Shown: positions 48,762-61,706, counted from the stretch's first letter. The stretch: DNA of 64,000 nt from Cryptomeria japonica (GCF_030272615.1 NC_081409.1:649854468-649918467), one strand, 5' to 3'. Notes: generated from the sequence alone by a model not told the origin. Translations and numbers: made by a program.

Positions 48762-51330
48762 GGAAGCCAAACAGTTTTGGGTAGAAAAGCATAAGAATAA
48801 GGCTGAGTCAAGTCTGATTGTCCAGACTGTCCTACATGCAGAAAGAAGAAATCTATGGGTAGTTGACAGTGGCTGTTTCAATCACATGACCGAAGACAAA
48901 AAATAAGTTCATCAAGTTTGAAGATTGGAATGGAGGTTCAGTGAGGTTTGGAGACAACTCTTCCATCAAGATAAAAGGAAAAGGTACTTTGAACATAGAC
49001 GACAAATTAAAATCACATAATGTATACTATGTGGAAAATCTAAAATATAATTTACTAAGTGTGAGTCAGATGTGTGATAAAGGATACAAAATTCACTTTT
49101 GACTCTATCGGTTGTTAGATAAGGAAGGAGAGTACCAGACAGATTATTGCAGAAGGAAAAAGGACAGATAGAAATGTGTGCAATCTGAAGGAATGCTTTG
49201 ATTCCCAATGCATGATGGGACAAGTGGATGAGAGATGGCTATGGTACATAAGATTAGGCCACATAAAAATTGACAATTTGGTCAAAGTAAGCAAGAAAGG
49301 CTATGTGAGAAATATATCGTAGATCACCAAACTGACAAGCACCTTTTGTGATGAATGTCTAAGAGGTAATAAAACTAAGGTAACCTTCAAGACCAAAAGA
49401 AATAATACCTTAAGGCCCATAGAACTGGTGCAGTTCCTCAAGGCCCATAGAACTGGTGCATACTGATCTGTATGGACCAATCAGAACAAGAGCTTTAGCC
49501 AGTGAAAGATACTTCATGCTATTCATTGATGATTTTTGAAGAATGACATGGGTAACCTTTCTACATGACAAATCACAAGCATGAAAGGTTCAAAATCTTT
49601 CAAAAAATGGTTGAGAAGGAAAGTGGGTGCAAGATGAAGTGTCTGAGATCTGATCGGGGTGGTGAGTTCACATCAAATGCATTTGAAGACTACTGTGAGA
49701 GACATGGAATCAAAAGACAATATTCAACCCTAAGGACACAACAACAAAATGATGTTGTAGAAAGGAAAAACCAGACTGTCAAGGAGATGGCAAGAACAAT
49801 GTTAAATGAGGCAAACACACCAGATATATACTAGAAGGAAGCAGTTCATACTGTTGTATATACATTGAACTGGGTTTAGCTGAGAGTAAATAGCAGAATG
49901 ACTCCTTATAAATTGTGGTATGACCGGAAGCCATCAGTAAAACACTTCAAAGTGTTTGGAAGTAAATGCTTCATCAAGAGAGATGAAGATGGTTTAGGTG
50001 GTTTTGATTCTAGGAGTGACAAAGATATTTTCTTGGGCTACTCAACTCACAACAAGGCCTATAGATGCTACAAATAAAGACTGAGAAGAGTTGTTGAGAG
50101 TGTGCATCTAAGAGTTGATGAAGAGTGGCATAACGGAAGATAAACATAAGTAAACCGATATGATCACTCATGTGATGATGATGAAGTGCAGTCAGAAAGT
50201 GAATAGGAAGAGGCACCCAACAAGACCCCAAGTAGATATGTACAGAAAAATCACCCAGAAGAGAAGATTATAGGAAATAAAAATGATGGTGTGCAGACTA
50301 GAAGAAGACTTGCACAAAGCAATGAACAAGTGAAGTTTTGCCTCATGACTGAAATGGAACCCAAAACATTTAATGAGGCCAACAAAAGTGAGAAATGGAT
50401 GGGTGCAATATAAGAAGAGTTGCACCAGATTGAAAAGAACAAGACTTGGGAGTTAGGTCCTAGACCGATAGATAAGAATGTCACTGGTACTAAATGGGTC
50501 TACCATAATAAGATGAATGAAAAAGATAAGACTGTCAGGCATAAAGCAAGATTAGTGTGCAAAGGCTATTATCAAATAGAAGGAATCAATTTTCAAGAAA
50601 CATTTGCACTGGTTGTAAGACTTGAGGCTATTAGAATGTTCTTAGCATTATTTGCCTACAAAGGATACAAGGTATATCAAATGGATGTTAAATCTACCTT
50701 CTTGAATGGTAATTTGGAAGAAGAAGTCTACATAAAACAATCGAAAGGTTTTCTGTTGCCCGATGATAAAACTTTTGTGTTTTGATTGAAAAAGGCATTG
50801 TATGGTTTGAAGCAGGCTCCAAGAGCATGGTATTCAAGGTTAGATAAGTATCTTCGGGAGCAAGGTTTCAGGAAGGGAAATGCAAATAGTTATTTGCACA
50901 TCAAAGCAAATGGACATCACATGATTATTGTTGTTGTGTATGTGGACGATATAATATTTGGAGGCAACAAGGATACCTTGTGTAAAGATTTTATTGATCA
51001 GATGTAGTCAGAGTTTGAAATGCCAATGCTTGGAGAGCTATCATATTTTCTAAGTTTGCAAATTTCACAACAAGATAAAGAAATATTTATCTCTCAAATC
51101 AATAATGCCAGAGATATGTTGGAGAAGTTTCAGATGGAGGACATCAAACTAGTTAGTACCCTCATGGTGACCAAATGCAAGTTGAACAAAGTTGATGAGT
51201 CATCGGAAGTGGATGAGAACCTGTATAGATACATGATTGGTAGTTTGTTATATCCAACTGCCTCAAGACTGGACATAGTGCAGGCAATATGCATGGTGGG
51301 AAGATTTTAAGCTACACCTAAACAGTCACA
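48762..51330 (+). pseudogene. C1 pol: protease, integrase, partial reverse transcriptase
   Basis: Protease: LWVVDSGCFNHMTED at about 48850. The pre-integrase HHCC part lies around 49230-49380 (WYIRLGHIKIDNLVKVSKKG; CDECLRGNKTKV). Integrase core: SDRGGEFTSNAFEDYC and QQNDVVERKNQT (about 49650-49790). Reverse transcriptase: 50420-51310 with TGTKWVYHNKMNE, KARLVCKGY, YQMDVKSTFLNGNLEEEVYI, LKKALYGLKQAPRAWY and the catalytic YVDDIIFGG at about 50940. Stops and shifts occur throughout, for example TGA 50783 before LKKALYG and TAG 51005. A 28-bp tandem duplication at 49412-49467 disrupts the start of the integrase core. RNase H is missing. Confidence 0.87.
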
Positions 51331-51399
51331 AAGAAGGATAAGCTCAAGGAGGAAAACATACAAGTCATCTCAGTGATTTTGGATCACTAATTCTTTACA

Positions 51400-52146
51400 G
51401 AAGGTTGATCCCTTAACTTACTCCATTCTGAGGAGTCCATCAAACAAGTTGAAAAAGATGGTGAAAAGGCCAAAGCTATAGATTCTTGGGTAGATCAACT
51501 GGTAGATCAAAGTGTTCAAGTGGAGAAGAAAGCCTTACTAGTGTTGGGCAATGTAAGGGCAACAAAGATAAAAGTCAATCAAACTTTAGAAGCTTTTAAT
51601 CAAAGTCTGGATTCTATAGAAAGAGATTTGAAAATTTGGCATGAAATGGATCAATTCAAATTGGAAATCTTGTGCAATCACATTGTGATACACAATAGAC
51701 AATAAGTATATTGATTATGAAGAGCTTTTGATCAATAGGTCATTAGTTGTCAAGGACTTGCTTAAAGATATTGAAGTTGTTTTGAAATGAGTACTGAAGT
51801 GGAGAAAGATCTTATCTCTAATTTTGAGAAAATGTCTTGTAAGATGGTAGGTCAGAATGAAGAGTTGCTTCTTGAGAACATGATATTTTCTAAGTTGGTG
51901 TCAAAGCTTCATCAAGAACTTGAATCAGAATGGTTTTCAATGGCTTCAATCAATATGTTCATGAATTTTCAAGATTTCCTTGATAAGATGCAAATTGTTC
52001 CTGAAGAGCATAGAAGAGCGATAGCGAGATATTTTGATTTCATCATCAAAATTGTTGTTGTTGCAAGGAATGCAATAGGTCCAGATCCTAATGAATATCA
52101 TGAATCAATCAACAAGTTTCAAGCTTTCATTGCCAAAAATGGATAA
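51400..52146 (+). pseudogene. Unrecognised coiled-coil protein remnant
   Basis: Three frames in succession: about 51418-51705 (ESIKQVEKDGEKAKAID, VEKKALLVLGNVRATKI), then a short piece to about 51786 (YIDYEELLINRSLVVKDLL), then 51787-52146 (STEVEKDLISNFEKMSC; FMNFQDFLDKMQIVPEEHRR) with a clean stop. It is helical and Glu/Lys/Leu-rich with no transmembrane part. It lies directly after the C1 truncation and before LTR-like sequence, so it is probably the last part of a protein from another retroelement, like the element E frame. No family recognised. Confidence 0.4.
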
Positions 52147-53190
52147 GAGAAATAAGTGTCTCCTAACATTTAAATCATGAATTTTTTTTATGTATCTTCA
52201 TTTTGACAAATTACATGCCTTATCAAAACTTGTAATTATAGGTACTCTCATTATGTGCAATCTTTTAACTTATAATTATATGTAAACAAATTACAAGTTG
52301 AAACACAATAGGACAATAATTTGGAATAAGTCATAGTTAGTTGTGGAATACGTCTTAATTAGTTGGACTTAGCCCACTTTTTGCTCTCAGCCCCTCTCCT
52401 ATATATATTGGATGGTGGTCTATGTAGTTTTTATATTTTTATCAGGCAAGAAAACTCTATAGAAATTTACAGCTATAAAGACTTTGTGTTTTATACTTAT
52501 AAATTGAGTTCTCAAGCAATACAAAGAAGGCATTTAAGTTCTAAACTTTGTGTTCAGACCTTGTTCATTGTGTTCTTATGTCATAGTGGTGTACTTATTT
52601 GTATGTATTTGAAATTCTGGTGAGGTTGTTGAAAAGAGCTTTGATCTAATTTATTGTAGACTTTGTGATACAACTATGGAGGACTAAATTATAATACCTA
52701 AGTGTTCATAATAGAGAGGGGTTATAAGAATTTCTTATTATAGTTGTTCCTAATTATAGCAGCCTAGAGGTGCACCATATAAACAAACTTTGAGCTTTTG
52801 TAAGTTGTAGATTGTTATCATACTAAAAATTATAGAACGTAAATAGGGCAATAGAAAAGTGAAGACTTTGAGATTTGCTTCTATATTCTCGTCCCTGGAA
52901 AGTGACAAAAGACTTTGGGCGTTCACAAAAACTTCACTTCCTTTTCGTATAAGTGTCTTTGTAATTGTTAAAGTTTCTTAAGTTGTTGTATTTATTTCTT
53001 AATTGCAATTTATTTTCTAAAAAGAGAAAAGAAAATCGTATTTTCTGAAGAAAGAGAAAAGGATGTTGTCCCACCCAAGTTAGATTACTACTTAGATATC
53101 ATAGTTAATTTGTAATAGTAGGAAAGGGGGAGCCTTCCATTAAAATTAGGAGAGTTTTTAACTCAAGCTATGGTTGAAAAAACAATTTTG
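52147..53190 (+). other. Non-coding sequence, possibly an LTR
   Basis: No gene. A TATA-like CCTATATATATTGG at about 52398 follows a stretch with repeated TTAGTTG words, which resembles an LTR promoter. No second copy or TG/CA boundary could be fixed. Confidence 0.3.
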
Positions 53191-53199
53191 CACGCCTCC

Positions 53200-53960
53200 C
53201 TAGGTGTACAAAATTTTCAACCAATAGACTCTATTTGGGGCCATACAAATATTTCTTCAATTTACAAACCAAATTACTTTTACGTTTTACCATATAGTGC
53301 TCTATTTGTTTCATATAAATATCCTCCTCAAAATCACCATGAAGGAAAACACTTTTCACATGCATTTTCTAAACCTCTTAATCATACGTAGCAGCAATAG
53401 AAAGCAAAAATCTAATGGATGTTATTTTTTGCAACATGAGAAAATATCTCACTATTATCAACATCCTCGACTTGGGGGTAGTCTTTTGCAACCAACCTTT
53501 CTTTATACTTCTCAATACCTCTAGTTGAACCAATATTTTTCTTGAACACCTATTTACAACCAATATGTTTAAATCCTTCAGGAAATGGTACAAGATGCCA
53601 TGTATCATTCTTTTTCAAAGCTATCATTTCTTCTTCCATAGAAATCTTCCAAGATTCAACATCATTCATGCCTAATGCCTCTTCTACATATCTAGGTTCA
53701 TTGATATTAGTATTCAAGAAAAGAAAACATCTCCAATCATTAGGCGAATGCCTTTCAGGTGTTTCTCTATGTATTATAGACTTTTGAACAAGCTAAGTTG
53801 GAGGTTCTTCCTCCTTTTCAAAAGATTTAGAGTTAGATGAGCTTTCCTCAACCTCTTTCCTAGCCTTGATTCAATTCTTTTAGAAGTAGAAGGAAATTGA
53901 ATGACATTTTCCTTTGTAGTCTATTCTGACTCCAATGTAACAAAAGGAGGCTTCATTGCT
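53200..53960 (-). pseudogene. Antisense fragment of a Copia reverse transcriptase
   Basis: On the minus strand, from about 53830 down to 53200, the order matches the integrase-to-reverse-transcriptase junction of Copia pol: RHSPNDWRCFLFLNTNINEP, ESWKISMEEEMIALKKNDTW, then HLVPFPEGFKHIGCK. After frame changes come EKYKERLVAKDYPQVEDVD, TSIRFLLSIAATYD (about 53400) and, to about 53215, FLHGDFEEDIYMKQ with CKLKKYLYG. The catalytic YVDD part is missing. This lineage differs from C1 and C2 (SPNDW/LVPLPEG type). Numerous stops and shifts mark it as old. Confidence 0.75.
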
Positions 53961-54447
53961 CCTCTTCAAACCACTTTTGAAACATAATTTTGTCAAGTAG
54001 TTGCTTTTTCACATTATTACCATCATATTTTAGTCATTCATATCACCCTATGATTTTTTCCTACATTAAGTTACTCCAAGTTTCACCCATCAATATAACA
54101 TTAATATTTCTTTATGTAAAAATGTATAGAGAAAACCAATATATTCTTCACTCCTTAACATGATTTTCTTTCCCTAAAAAAATCAAATCCATTTCCTTTA
54201 CAATATTGAATTGAACCAAATCATCAAGGATGAATATGAATTCAAAAAGATTACAAATCCCCACCAAGGACTACAACATGTTGTAGTAAATGAATTGGGA
54301 AAGGATCATGCATCAATAATAATAAGTACTTTAGACTATCCTACCAACCATATTTCACTACACTGCCAGTTTTCAATATTATGCTACCTTAGTTTCTTCC
54401 TATTTATATGATGTGAGTTTCTTCGAAATCATACTTTTGTTTTCAAA

Positions 54448-56839
54448 TGTTGTCATTGATGTCAATTGGGAAGTCAACTAGGTCACTTACATGTTGCAGA
54501 AGAAAGTTGTAGAGGTGATAATGTGTTGATTTCATGTGCTCTAGGGTTGAAAACATGTTCTAAATATGCCTCATTATTTACTGATTCATAAGGTTTGAGT
54601 CATGAAGGACACAGGTTGAAATATATTGAAAATCCTCATGGTTGACAGTTTTCAATGAGACATGTTTTTATCTCATTGACATAGATCTTTTCGCTAAGAC
54701 CTCTTCTATCTCCTATCGGGCTTCATTGTTATACTGATATGCATTCTTTTAGAGTGATTGTATTTTGGTCTTGTTGATATAGCCTTGTTTCGGTGTGAGA
54801 TGGCAGTTAGACAAGATAAATTTTGTCTCTTATCGACACCTTGATATCCTGGCAAACTAGCTTTTCGGTGTGACCATAGACCTATCTTACCGATCTGGTG
54901 AGATAGGGTTTCGTGTGGGTCCTAGCCAAGTCTCTTATTGGCCTATTGCGTACGACTAAAAAAGTGGAAGTGTATCGCTTTTGTTCCTAAATTTTTGTTT
55001 CTCTCGATCCTCTGATCTTCGATGTGGACCCCACCAAGCATCTCATGTCTTATGTCGTGTGATCGCATCCGATTGAAAAAATTGAAGTCATTTTATTCTC
55101 AGTTCTGATTTATGACTGATTTTTGATCTCCGATAGCGAACCCTTGGACCCACCTCTATCTGAGATTCCACGTGGCAATAGACTTATGGTCCTATCAAGC
55201 AATGACCTATTCTTGTGGGGCCTGTCTTCTATTCAGTGAGATCCTCCATTTCGATATGACTATGTTCGACGTATGAAGACCCTTTGTGGTACACCTAAAT
55301 ATGTTCTCTTTGATGTGATTGGTGTTGTGTCTTACTGACACAGTCTTGTCTTTTGGTGTAACATGGCACTTCGATAAGATGATAACCTCCCCATGCAGAA
55401 CCTTGTAGACACAATGACAAGATCCTTCTTCAGTATGACCTCGACTGTGTCTTGTCGATAGTGTTCTTCTTTCGGTGTGACAAATGCTTTCGCCAAGAAT
55501 CAAAATAATTCTTGAAGACTTGTCTAAACTATAGCGATAGGGTTTTAGGTCACTGTGATCGTTAAACAGGTCTTGTCAATAAAATCCTTCTCGTGGGTTT
55601 TGACTATTTCAGATGTTTTTGTCAACATGATGGTAGCTTGGTAGACACAAAAGTTCACGTGGTAGTTGACCGACACTGACTGGGCGACTTGGATGATAGA
55701 TTTGAAGACATGTGACATTACAGTTGGTAGAAAGGTGAATTAGACATGCAAAAGACATAATTGCAGAGATGGTGGATCTTTAATGAGGTAGTTATCTATC
55801 TGATTAGAATAGGTCGACAAGGGATGGAGAATGCATTAATGGCGACCATGTTGCAAACTATTTTTATGGCTCAACGAAGGATATTAGATCTCATTGGGTA
55901 GATGAAGATTACCAAAGCTAGTAATCTAAACATAGAGAATGATCTGAAGACAGAAAAGAAGGAATTAATATGGGCGGCAATCTCGGTACAAAGGATAAAA
56001 ACATTTTTCAATGAAGATCTCCAAGATGACCAAAAAATAAATTAAATATTTGAATTCTACTTGGAGGGAAAATGCTTTTGCTGATTGAATAGAGAGGGAG
56101 TTGATGAGATTTGATAGGGGTAGTTGAGTAGAGCTAGCTAAGACCGAGGTGCTTGCAGAATCAACAGATGAGAAGGGCATTTAGATAGTAAGTTGTTGTA
56201 GTGAAGAGAAGAGAATTTAGTAAAGAGAGAGAGAGAGTGCATTCAATAGAGATAGAGTATTAAGAAGACCAAAAAGAAGAAGAATAGAGGATAGAGAAGG
56301 AAAAAGAGAAGACTTCAAGCAGAGTGATTGAAAACTATAACAAGAAGAAGACTAATTTGCAAAGACAAGAAGGCAAAGACGAAGCATCAGAGAGATGTCT
56401 TTTCAAAGAAGCAGTAAGCAAACACTATTATGATTCTTAGGGTTACGAAACACATTTATAACAAGGATTTCCATTGTATTATAAAATATTAAATCATTGT
56501 AATTCTTTGAGTGGGTGCACAGAGCAAGGGTAGGTGCTTCTTGAGTAGGTGCTCTAAATTTTTCAGGGGTTGGTTCTCCTTGGGTTAGTACCCTAAAACA
56601 TATTGTAATCAGATTATCTATTGTGAGGCTGGATTGGAGCAGTAGACTCCAACAACTATTCTCACCGAGGTTTTTCTCACATTGGGTTTTCCTCATAAAT
56701 CATTATGTTTTGTGATCTTCTCTTGTGTGTGTGTATGCTTCTAATCTATTTGTGTTATGAGTGTTTGCACTCTTTGGTTTAATTTTTTTAGAATACCATT
56801 GATTCACCTCCCCCTCTCAATGATCGCTTATGTTCTTCA
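54448..56839 (+). repeat. 5' LTR of element C2
   Basis: About 2392 bp, TGTTGTCATTGATG to TTCTTCA, two bases before the primer site. The last 250 bp share the GAGGCTGGATTGGAG and CACCGAGGTTTTTC blocks with the C1 LTR. Only one copy is in the window, so the left boundary is inferred. Confidence 0.6.
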
Positions 56840-56841
56840 AT

Positions 56842-56853
56842 TGGTATCATATC
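56842..56853 (+). promoter_or_regulatory. Primer binding site of C2, mutated
   Basis: TGGTATCATATC; the first eight bases match the initiator-Met site and the rest has drifted. Confidence 0.7.
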
Positions 56854-56910
56854 CCTAGGTGCCCTTATAGAAAGATTTCTTCAGCTTGGGTAGGTCCTGA
56901 TTTGATCATA

Positions 56911-58386
56911 ATGGCTGGGAATGATTCCTCCTCTGCTAAGTTTCCCATGTTTGATTGTACCAACTATGCCTTTTGGAGTAAAAAGATGGAAACCTACTTA
57001 TACTCTCTTGGATATGATGTATGGATGTCTATGAAGAACGACTACACTTTCCTTGCTACTCCTCCTACCAACCCTGATGCCAAGAAATAATATGAATACA
57101 ATGCCAAAGAAAAATATGCTATTCTTAGTGGTTTATCAGACATAGAGTTTGTCAAAGTTATGCACTGCATATCAGCTAAAGAGACTTGGGATAAGCTACA
57201 AAGGATATATGAAGGAGATGTCAAGGTGGAAGAAGCCAAACTACATAATCTAAGAGATCAATTTGAAAGTATAAAAATGAGAGGATAATATAGTTGATCA
57301 TCTACAAAGGGTAGATGAAACTATCAATGTAGTAAGAGGACTAGGAGAAGATGTACCAGACGAAGTCATTGTCAAGAAGGTGTTAAGATCACTCACCTCT
57401 AAATACGACACAAAGGAATTTGCAATTGACGAAGCTAAGGATTTGAAAGCCTTCGCTATGGATGACTTATTTGGTTCTCTATCGGTCTATAAAATGCGAA
57501 TATATGGTGTTGAATCTTCTAAAAGAGAGGCTACTTTCAATAGCACAAAGAAAGGAAAAGAAGAATCTATCAATGTGGAAGAAGATGACTCAAATGTTGT
57601 TGAAGCTAACTTTGTTAGAAAATTGAAGAAAGGGTTAGGCAAGTATAGAGGAAATCCTTTGACTGTGGTAAAATAGGACATTTTGCTGCTAAGTGTCCCT
57701 ATAAGAAGAAGGAAGATAATGATGTGGAAGGAGTTAAAGACAAAAGTAAAAAATATATATATACTTAAGAGAAGGAATTTTAGAAAGAACAACGACCTCT
57801 ACAGTATTGAAAGTGATGCTACTGATGAAGAAACTGAATTAGAAGTGGGCTGCAGTGAGATTGAAAGAGAAGTGAATATTTTCATGGCACAAGGAGAATT
57901 AGATAAAGAACAAGCATCAAGGAAAGATTGTAGTTCTCAATTTGAAAATCATTGCTCACTTGACAGTGATGAGTAATTTGAAGTTGATGTTGAAGAATAC
58001 TTTGAAGGAGAGCTCATTTGTGCCCTTGAAGAATTTGACAAAGTAAGGAAAGAATATCAAAAATATAAGAGGTCACGCTTAAAGGAGCATGGTCTGTTAT
58101 GAAAGACTATAGATGAATAAAATGTCAATAGGGCTACCTTAACTACTGAGTTGGAAGAAGCCAAAAGAATATATGAAGTGACAAAATCATATTTGGATGC
58201 CAAGGAGAAGGAGTGTCTCAAGTTGGAACAAGAAATTGTGAATCTTAGAAATGAACTTCAGAAGTGCAAAGATAATCTCAAGGTAAGAATTAAGAATGAG
58301 GGCAACACAAATGCACTAGATGCAATGTTGAAAAAACATAAGCAATCAAAGGATTAATTTGGCATTGGTTATGAGATTGGTCAATG
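56911..58386 (+). pseudogene. C2 gag, first part
   Basis: ATG 56911 (MAGNDSSSAKFPMFDCTNYA) starts a UBN2-type gag homologous to C1. A TAA at 57088 and a shift at about 57285 break it; the following frame runs to 57676. The first knuckle (about 57658-57700) has lost its leading Cys through a small deletion (PFDCGKIGHFAAKC). The coiled-coil part follows in pieces to 58357 (LEEAKRIYEVTKSYLDAKEK), and the frame is cut by insertion S after GQCSM. Confidence 0.8.
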
Positions 58387-58391
58387 CTCTA
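58387..58391. repeat. Target site duplication of insertion S, left
   Basis: CTCTA, repeated at 61781-61785 on the other side. Confidence 0.85.
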
Positions 58392-60324
58392 TGTGAGGCC
58401 CTACCCCGACTCAGTTTGATTTTTTCAGTTATTTTCATATTGAGACTATTATGGATGCTTTATTTTATGCTTTATGGATTTAGAACCTATATGATTCCAT
58501 GATTTGGATCACATTGACGTATATTGATGCTTCATTTTATACATTATGATAATGAAACTTTATATGTTGCTAGAATAGAATTACTTTGAAATGGTGAATG
58601 TCATTATTGGAATTGCAGGACTTCATTTTGATGATAGAAAAATGATGCTTATTTTATGAATGGTTCAATTTTGAGAATTATGATAATTGCTTATGTGGAA
58701 TCGAATTTGAATGAATGGGATATTGAATTATTATTGTCAAATGTATGAGTGGTTGATGTGCAATGAAATCTATGTATTTAATTATGTATAATTGTGATTA
58801 TTTGGAATTACTAATGTGTTAATTGAGATGCGCAAGAAAATTATCCATGTGACCATGGAATAAATATGGAGAACCAAACCTAGACCAATGTACGTTTGTT
58901 AAGTCAGGGGTTGTCTATTTGGAGAGACAACACCCTGTTTGTAATGTATTTTATTTGTGAGAGTAAATTATGCATGTGTGTTAATTTGATTTTATTTAAT
59001 TGTGTAAACCTACAAGAGACAAATTCCATGTGTGATTTTTATATTGTATTTTATTGTGTCACTTGACACATGTGCTGATTAGTGTCATTGATTTTGACTT
59101 GTCTCTTGGAGGGAGTTTTGTTTCTACCAAAGCCATTCAAACAAAAGAGTGTGGTCCCAAATTTGCCTTGGGTAGGGAGTCTTGGGAGTGGTCAACTCAG
59201 GTTTGACCCGTAGGTTAACTTCAGTTGGGTTTCTAAGGGGTCAAATGGACTCCTAGGGTCAGTTTTAGGGCTTTTCCAAAGGTCCAAAGGGTATACCTAT
59301 GGGTTAGGGGTATTTTGAAACATGTGACTACTCCCATGTGACTGTTTAGTCACCTCACAAAGTGGTTTTCCCAAGGTGAGCGAAAATTCAACTTAGAAGG
59401 TTCCTTCTAGGATAGACAACCTTCCCTTTTGATGTCAAACTCTCTTCCCCATCCTCTCTCACCTTTTCCCTTTCCAGTTTTAATAGTATGTAAGAGGTTG
59501 GGAAGAGCAACCAATGGGAACTCTCACCTTACCCAAGGGGTTGGGAAGTGTGTGAGAGGCCTTCTTAGGCAAGGATTAGGGACTTAGTGAGTAATCACCC
59601 ACTCTCCATTGTTGGAGATTATGCAATTTTTGAAATTTAGTTGAAGGATAGAATTTCGGTGAAGTGTTGGTGGAAAGTTTGTGTGGATTTGGGCAGCTCA
59701 TCCCCAACTAAGTCTATCATACCTATTGACAAATTAAGGTTGGTTTTATTTCCTTTTGTTTATGTTGTTTATGTTGTTTTTGAAAGAAAGAAATGCTTGT
59801 TGAAAGAGATGTGTATATGTAATTTGTTGTAGGAGAAAAATGTAAGTTTTCATTTCTATGTTCTTGTTTATGTGTTCTTGTTTTGGGAGTGTCCAAGACC
59901 TCCTACTCTTGGGAGAGTAGGATGGTCTTGGGGTGGAAGAAGTATGAAAGCCTTGGGTGAGAGGCTCTCCTTAAGGACAGTGATCTCAAGGGTGTCCTTT
60001 GTGACCCTTGCTACTTAGCCTTGTGTATGCATTTGGGGGTCATAAGGGGAGAAAATATGGCTTTTATGTCTTTGGGGGGCATAAGGTGTGGAGATGAATT
60101 TGTTGTATTTTGTTTTGCCATGAGGTGGCTTGAGTTGTATTATGCTTGCAATCTCCCCAATGGTACTTGGTCCACTTCCACCCATGGAAAGTTCATCACA
60201 AGTTGTAGTGAGAGTGTAGCTTGGGATGGGGAAATGCATGTTGAGTGTTTGCCTTATTTGTTGTGTTGGTTGTTTGTTTGTAATCCCATCTAGTGCTTGG
60301 TTCTCCAAGCTCGGAGGTGGCTTC

Positions 60325-60522
60325 TAGTTAGTTGTAAAACTAAGTAATGCACTTTGAATTATTAAAAGCATGTAGGAGCATTCTAATAAAAAGATTTTAA
60401 AAACCTTTGGGTAGGATAAACCCTTGGGAAAAATAAAATAAAATGATATGTGTAGGGTCAAGTTGGCCCTTTTAAATTTTAAATTTATAAGGCATTTTAA
60501 TTGATGGAAATTTTATTTAATA
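60325..60522 (+). repeat. Direct repeat R1 in insertion S
   Basis: Matches 60628-60825 at a 303-bp offset with very few differences. Confidence 0.9.
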
Positions 60523-60579
60523 AAACAATGCAAACTCGTTTGGTCTTAACTATGTTTTGAGTGAATCAAACAATTAAAT
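60386..60579. repeat. Left arm of 194-bp inverted repeat in insertion S
   Basis: Complementary to 61021-61214 almost base for base; the spacer is about 440 bp. Confidence 0.9.
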
Positions 60580-60603
60580 CGCCTTTCTGTCTTAACTAGG
60601 CAT

Positions 60604-61083
60604 TTCTATATTTATATGAAATCAAAATAGTTAGTTGTAAAACTAAGTAATGCACTTTGAATTATTAAAAGAATGTAGGAGCATTCTAATAAAAAGATTT
60701 TAAAAACCCTTGGGTAGGATAAACCCTTGGGAAAAATAAAATAAAATGATATGTGTAGGGTCAAGTTGGCCCTTTTAAATTTTAAATTTATAAGGCATTT
60801 TAATTGATGGAAATTTTATTTAATAGGTTTGTTTAATCTTATAACTAGGACAATTTATTGAGACCCTAGGTAATTAAAGAACTATAAGAGATTATTGATC
60901 AATTAAATTTGAGATTATTCGTTAAGTTTGGGATTTTAATTATTTATTAATGGAAGACAATATTCTTTTGCTGGAGAAATATTAGCTCGCTTATAACTTA
61001 GATTAATTATCGCCTAATTAATTTAATTGTTTGATTCACTCAAAACATAGTTAAGACCAAACGAGTTTGCATTGTTTTATTAA
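60604..61083 (+). repeat. Direct repeat R2 in insertion S
   Basis: 480 bp repeated at 61227-61706 with a constant 623-bp offset from end to end and only a few substitutions, so the duplication is recent. Confidence 0.92.
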
Positions 61084-61214
61084 ATAAAATTTCCATCAAT
61101 TAAAATGCCTTATAAATTTAAAATTTAAAAGGGCCAACTTGACCCTACACATATCATTTTATTTTATTTTTCCCAAGGGTTTATCCTACCCAAGGGTTTT
61201 TAAAATCTTTTTAT
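61021..61214. repeat. Right arm of 194-bp inverted repeat in insertion S
   Basis: Reverse complement of 60386-60579. It also pairs in part with R2 and R3, so several stem-loops are possible in a transcript. Confidence 0.9.
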
Positions 61215-61226
61215 ATATAATTTAAC

Positions 61227-61706
61227 TTCTATATTTACATGAAATCAAAATAGTTAGTTGTAAAACTAAGTAATGCACTTTGCATTATTAAAAGAATGTA
61301 GGAGCATTCTAATAAAAAGATTTTAAAAACCCTTGGGTAGGATAAACCCTTGGGAAAAATAAAATAAAATGATATGTGTAGGGTCAAGTTGGCCCTTTTA
61401 AATTTTAAATTTATTAGGCATTTTAATTGATGGAAATTTTATTTAATAGGTTTGTTTAATCTTATAACTAGGACAATTTATTGAGACCCTAGGTAATTAA
61501 AGAACTATAAGAGATTATTGATCAATTAGATTTGAGATTATTCGTTAAGTTTGAGATTTTAATTATTTATTAATGGAAGACAATATTCTTTTGCTGGAGA
61601 AATATTAGCTCGCTTATAACTTAGATTAATTATCGCCTAATTAATTTAATTGTTTGATTCACTTAAAACATAGTTAAGACCAAACGAGTTTGCATTGTTT
61701 TATTAA
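61227..61706 (+). repeat. Direct repeat R3 in insertion S
   Basis: Second copy of R2 (60604-61083). Confidence 0.92.

Larger units (their letters stand above)
45001..51330 (+). mobile_element. Element C1: Ty1/Copia retrotransposon, truncated in reverse transcriptase
   Basis: LTR, initiator-Met primer site, gag, protease, integrase and reverse transcriptase stand in the Copia order (integrase before reverse transcriptase). Similarity to Copia pol stops at about 51310-51330, after YPTASRLDIVQAICMVGRF. RNase H, the polypurine tract and the 3' LTR are missing. The 5' LTR interrupts the A-family fragment after 45000. Confidence 0.87.

Noticed and set aside
59641-60308. Short open frames in insertion S
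   Set aside because: Under 100 codons, no domain, and frames on both strands overlap; the region looks like LTR sequence.
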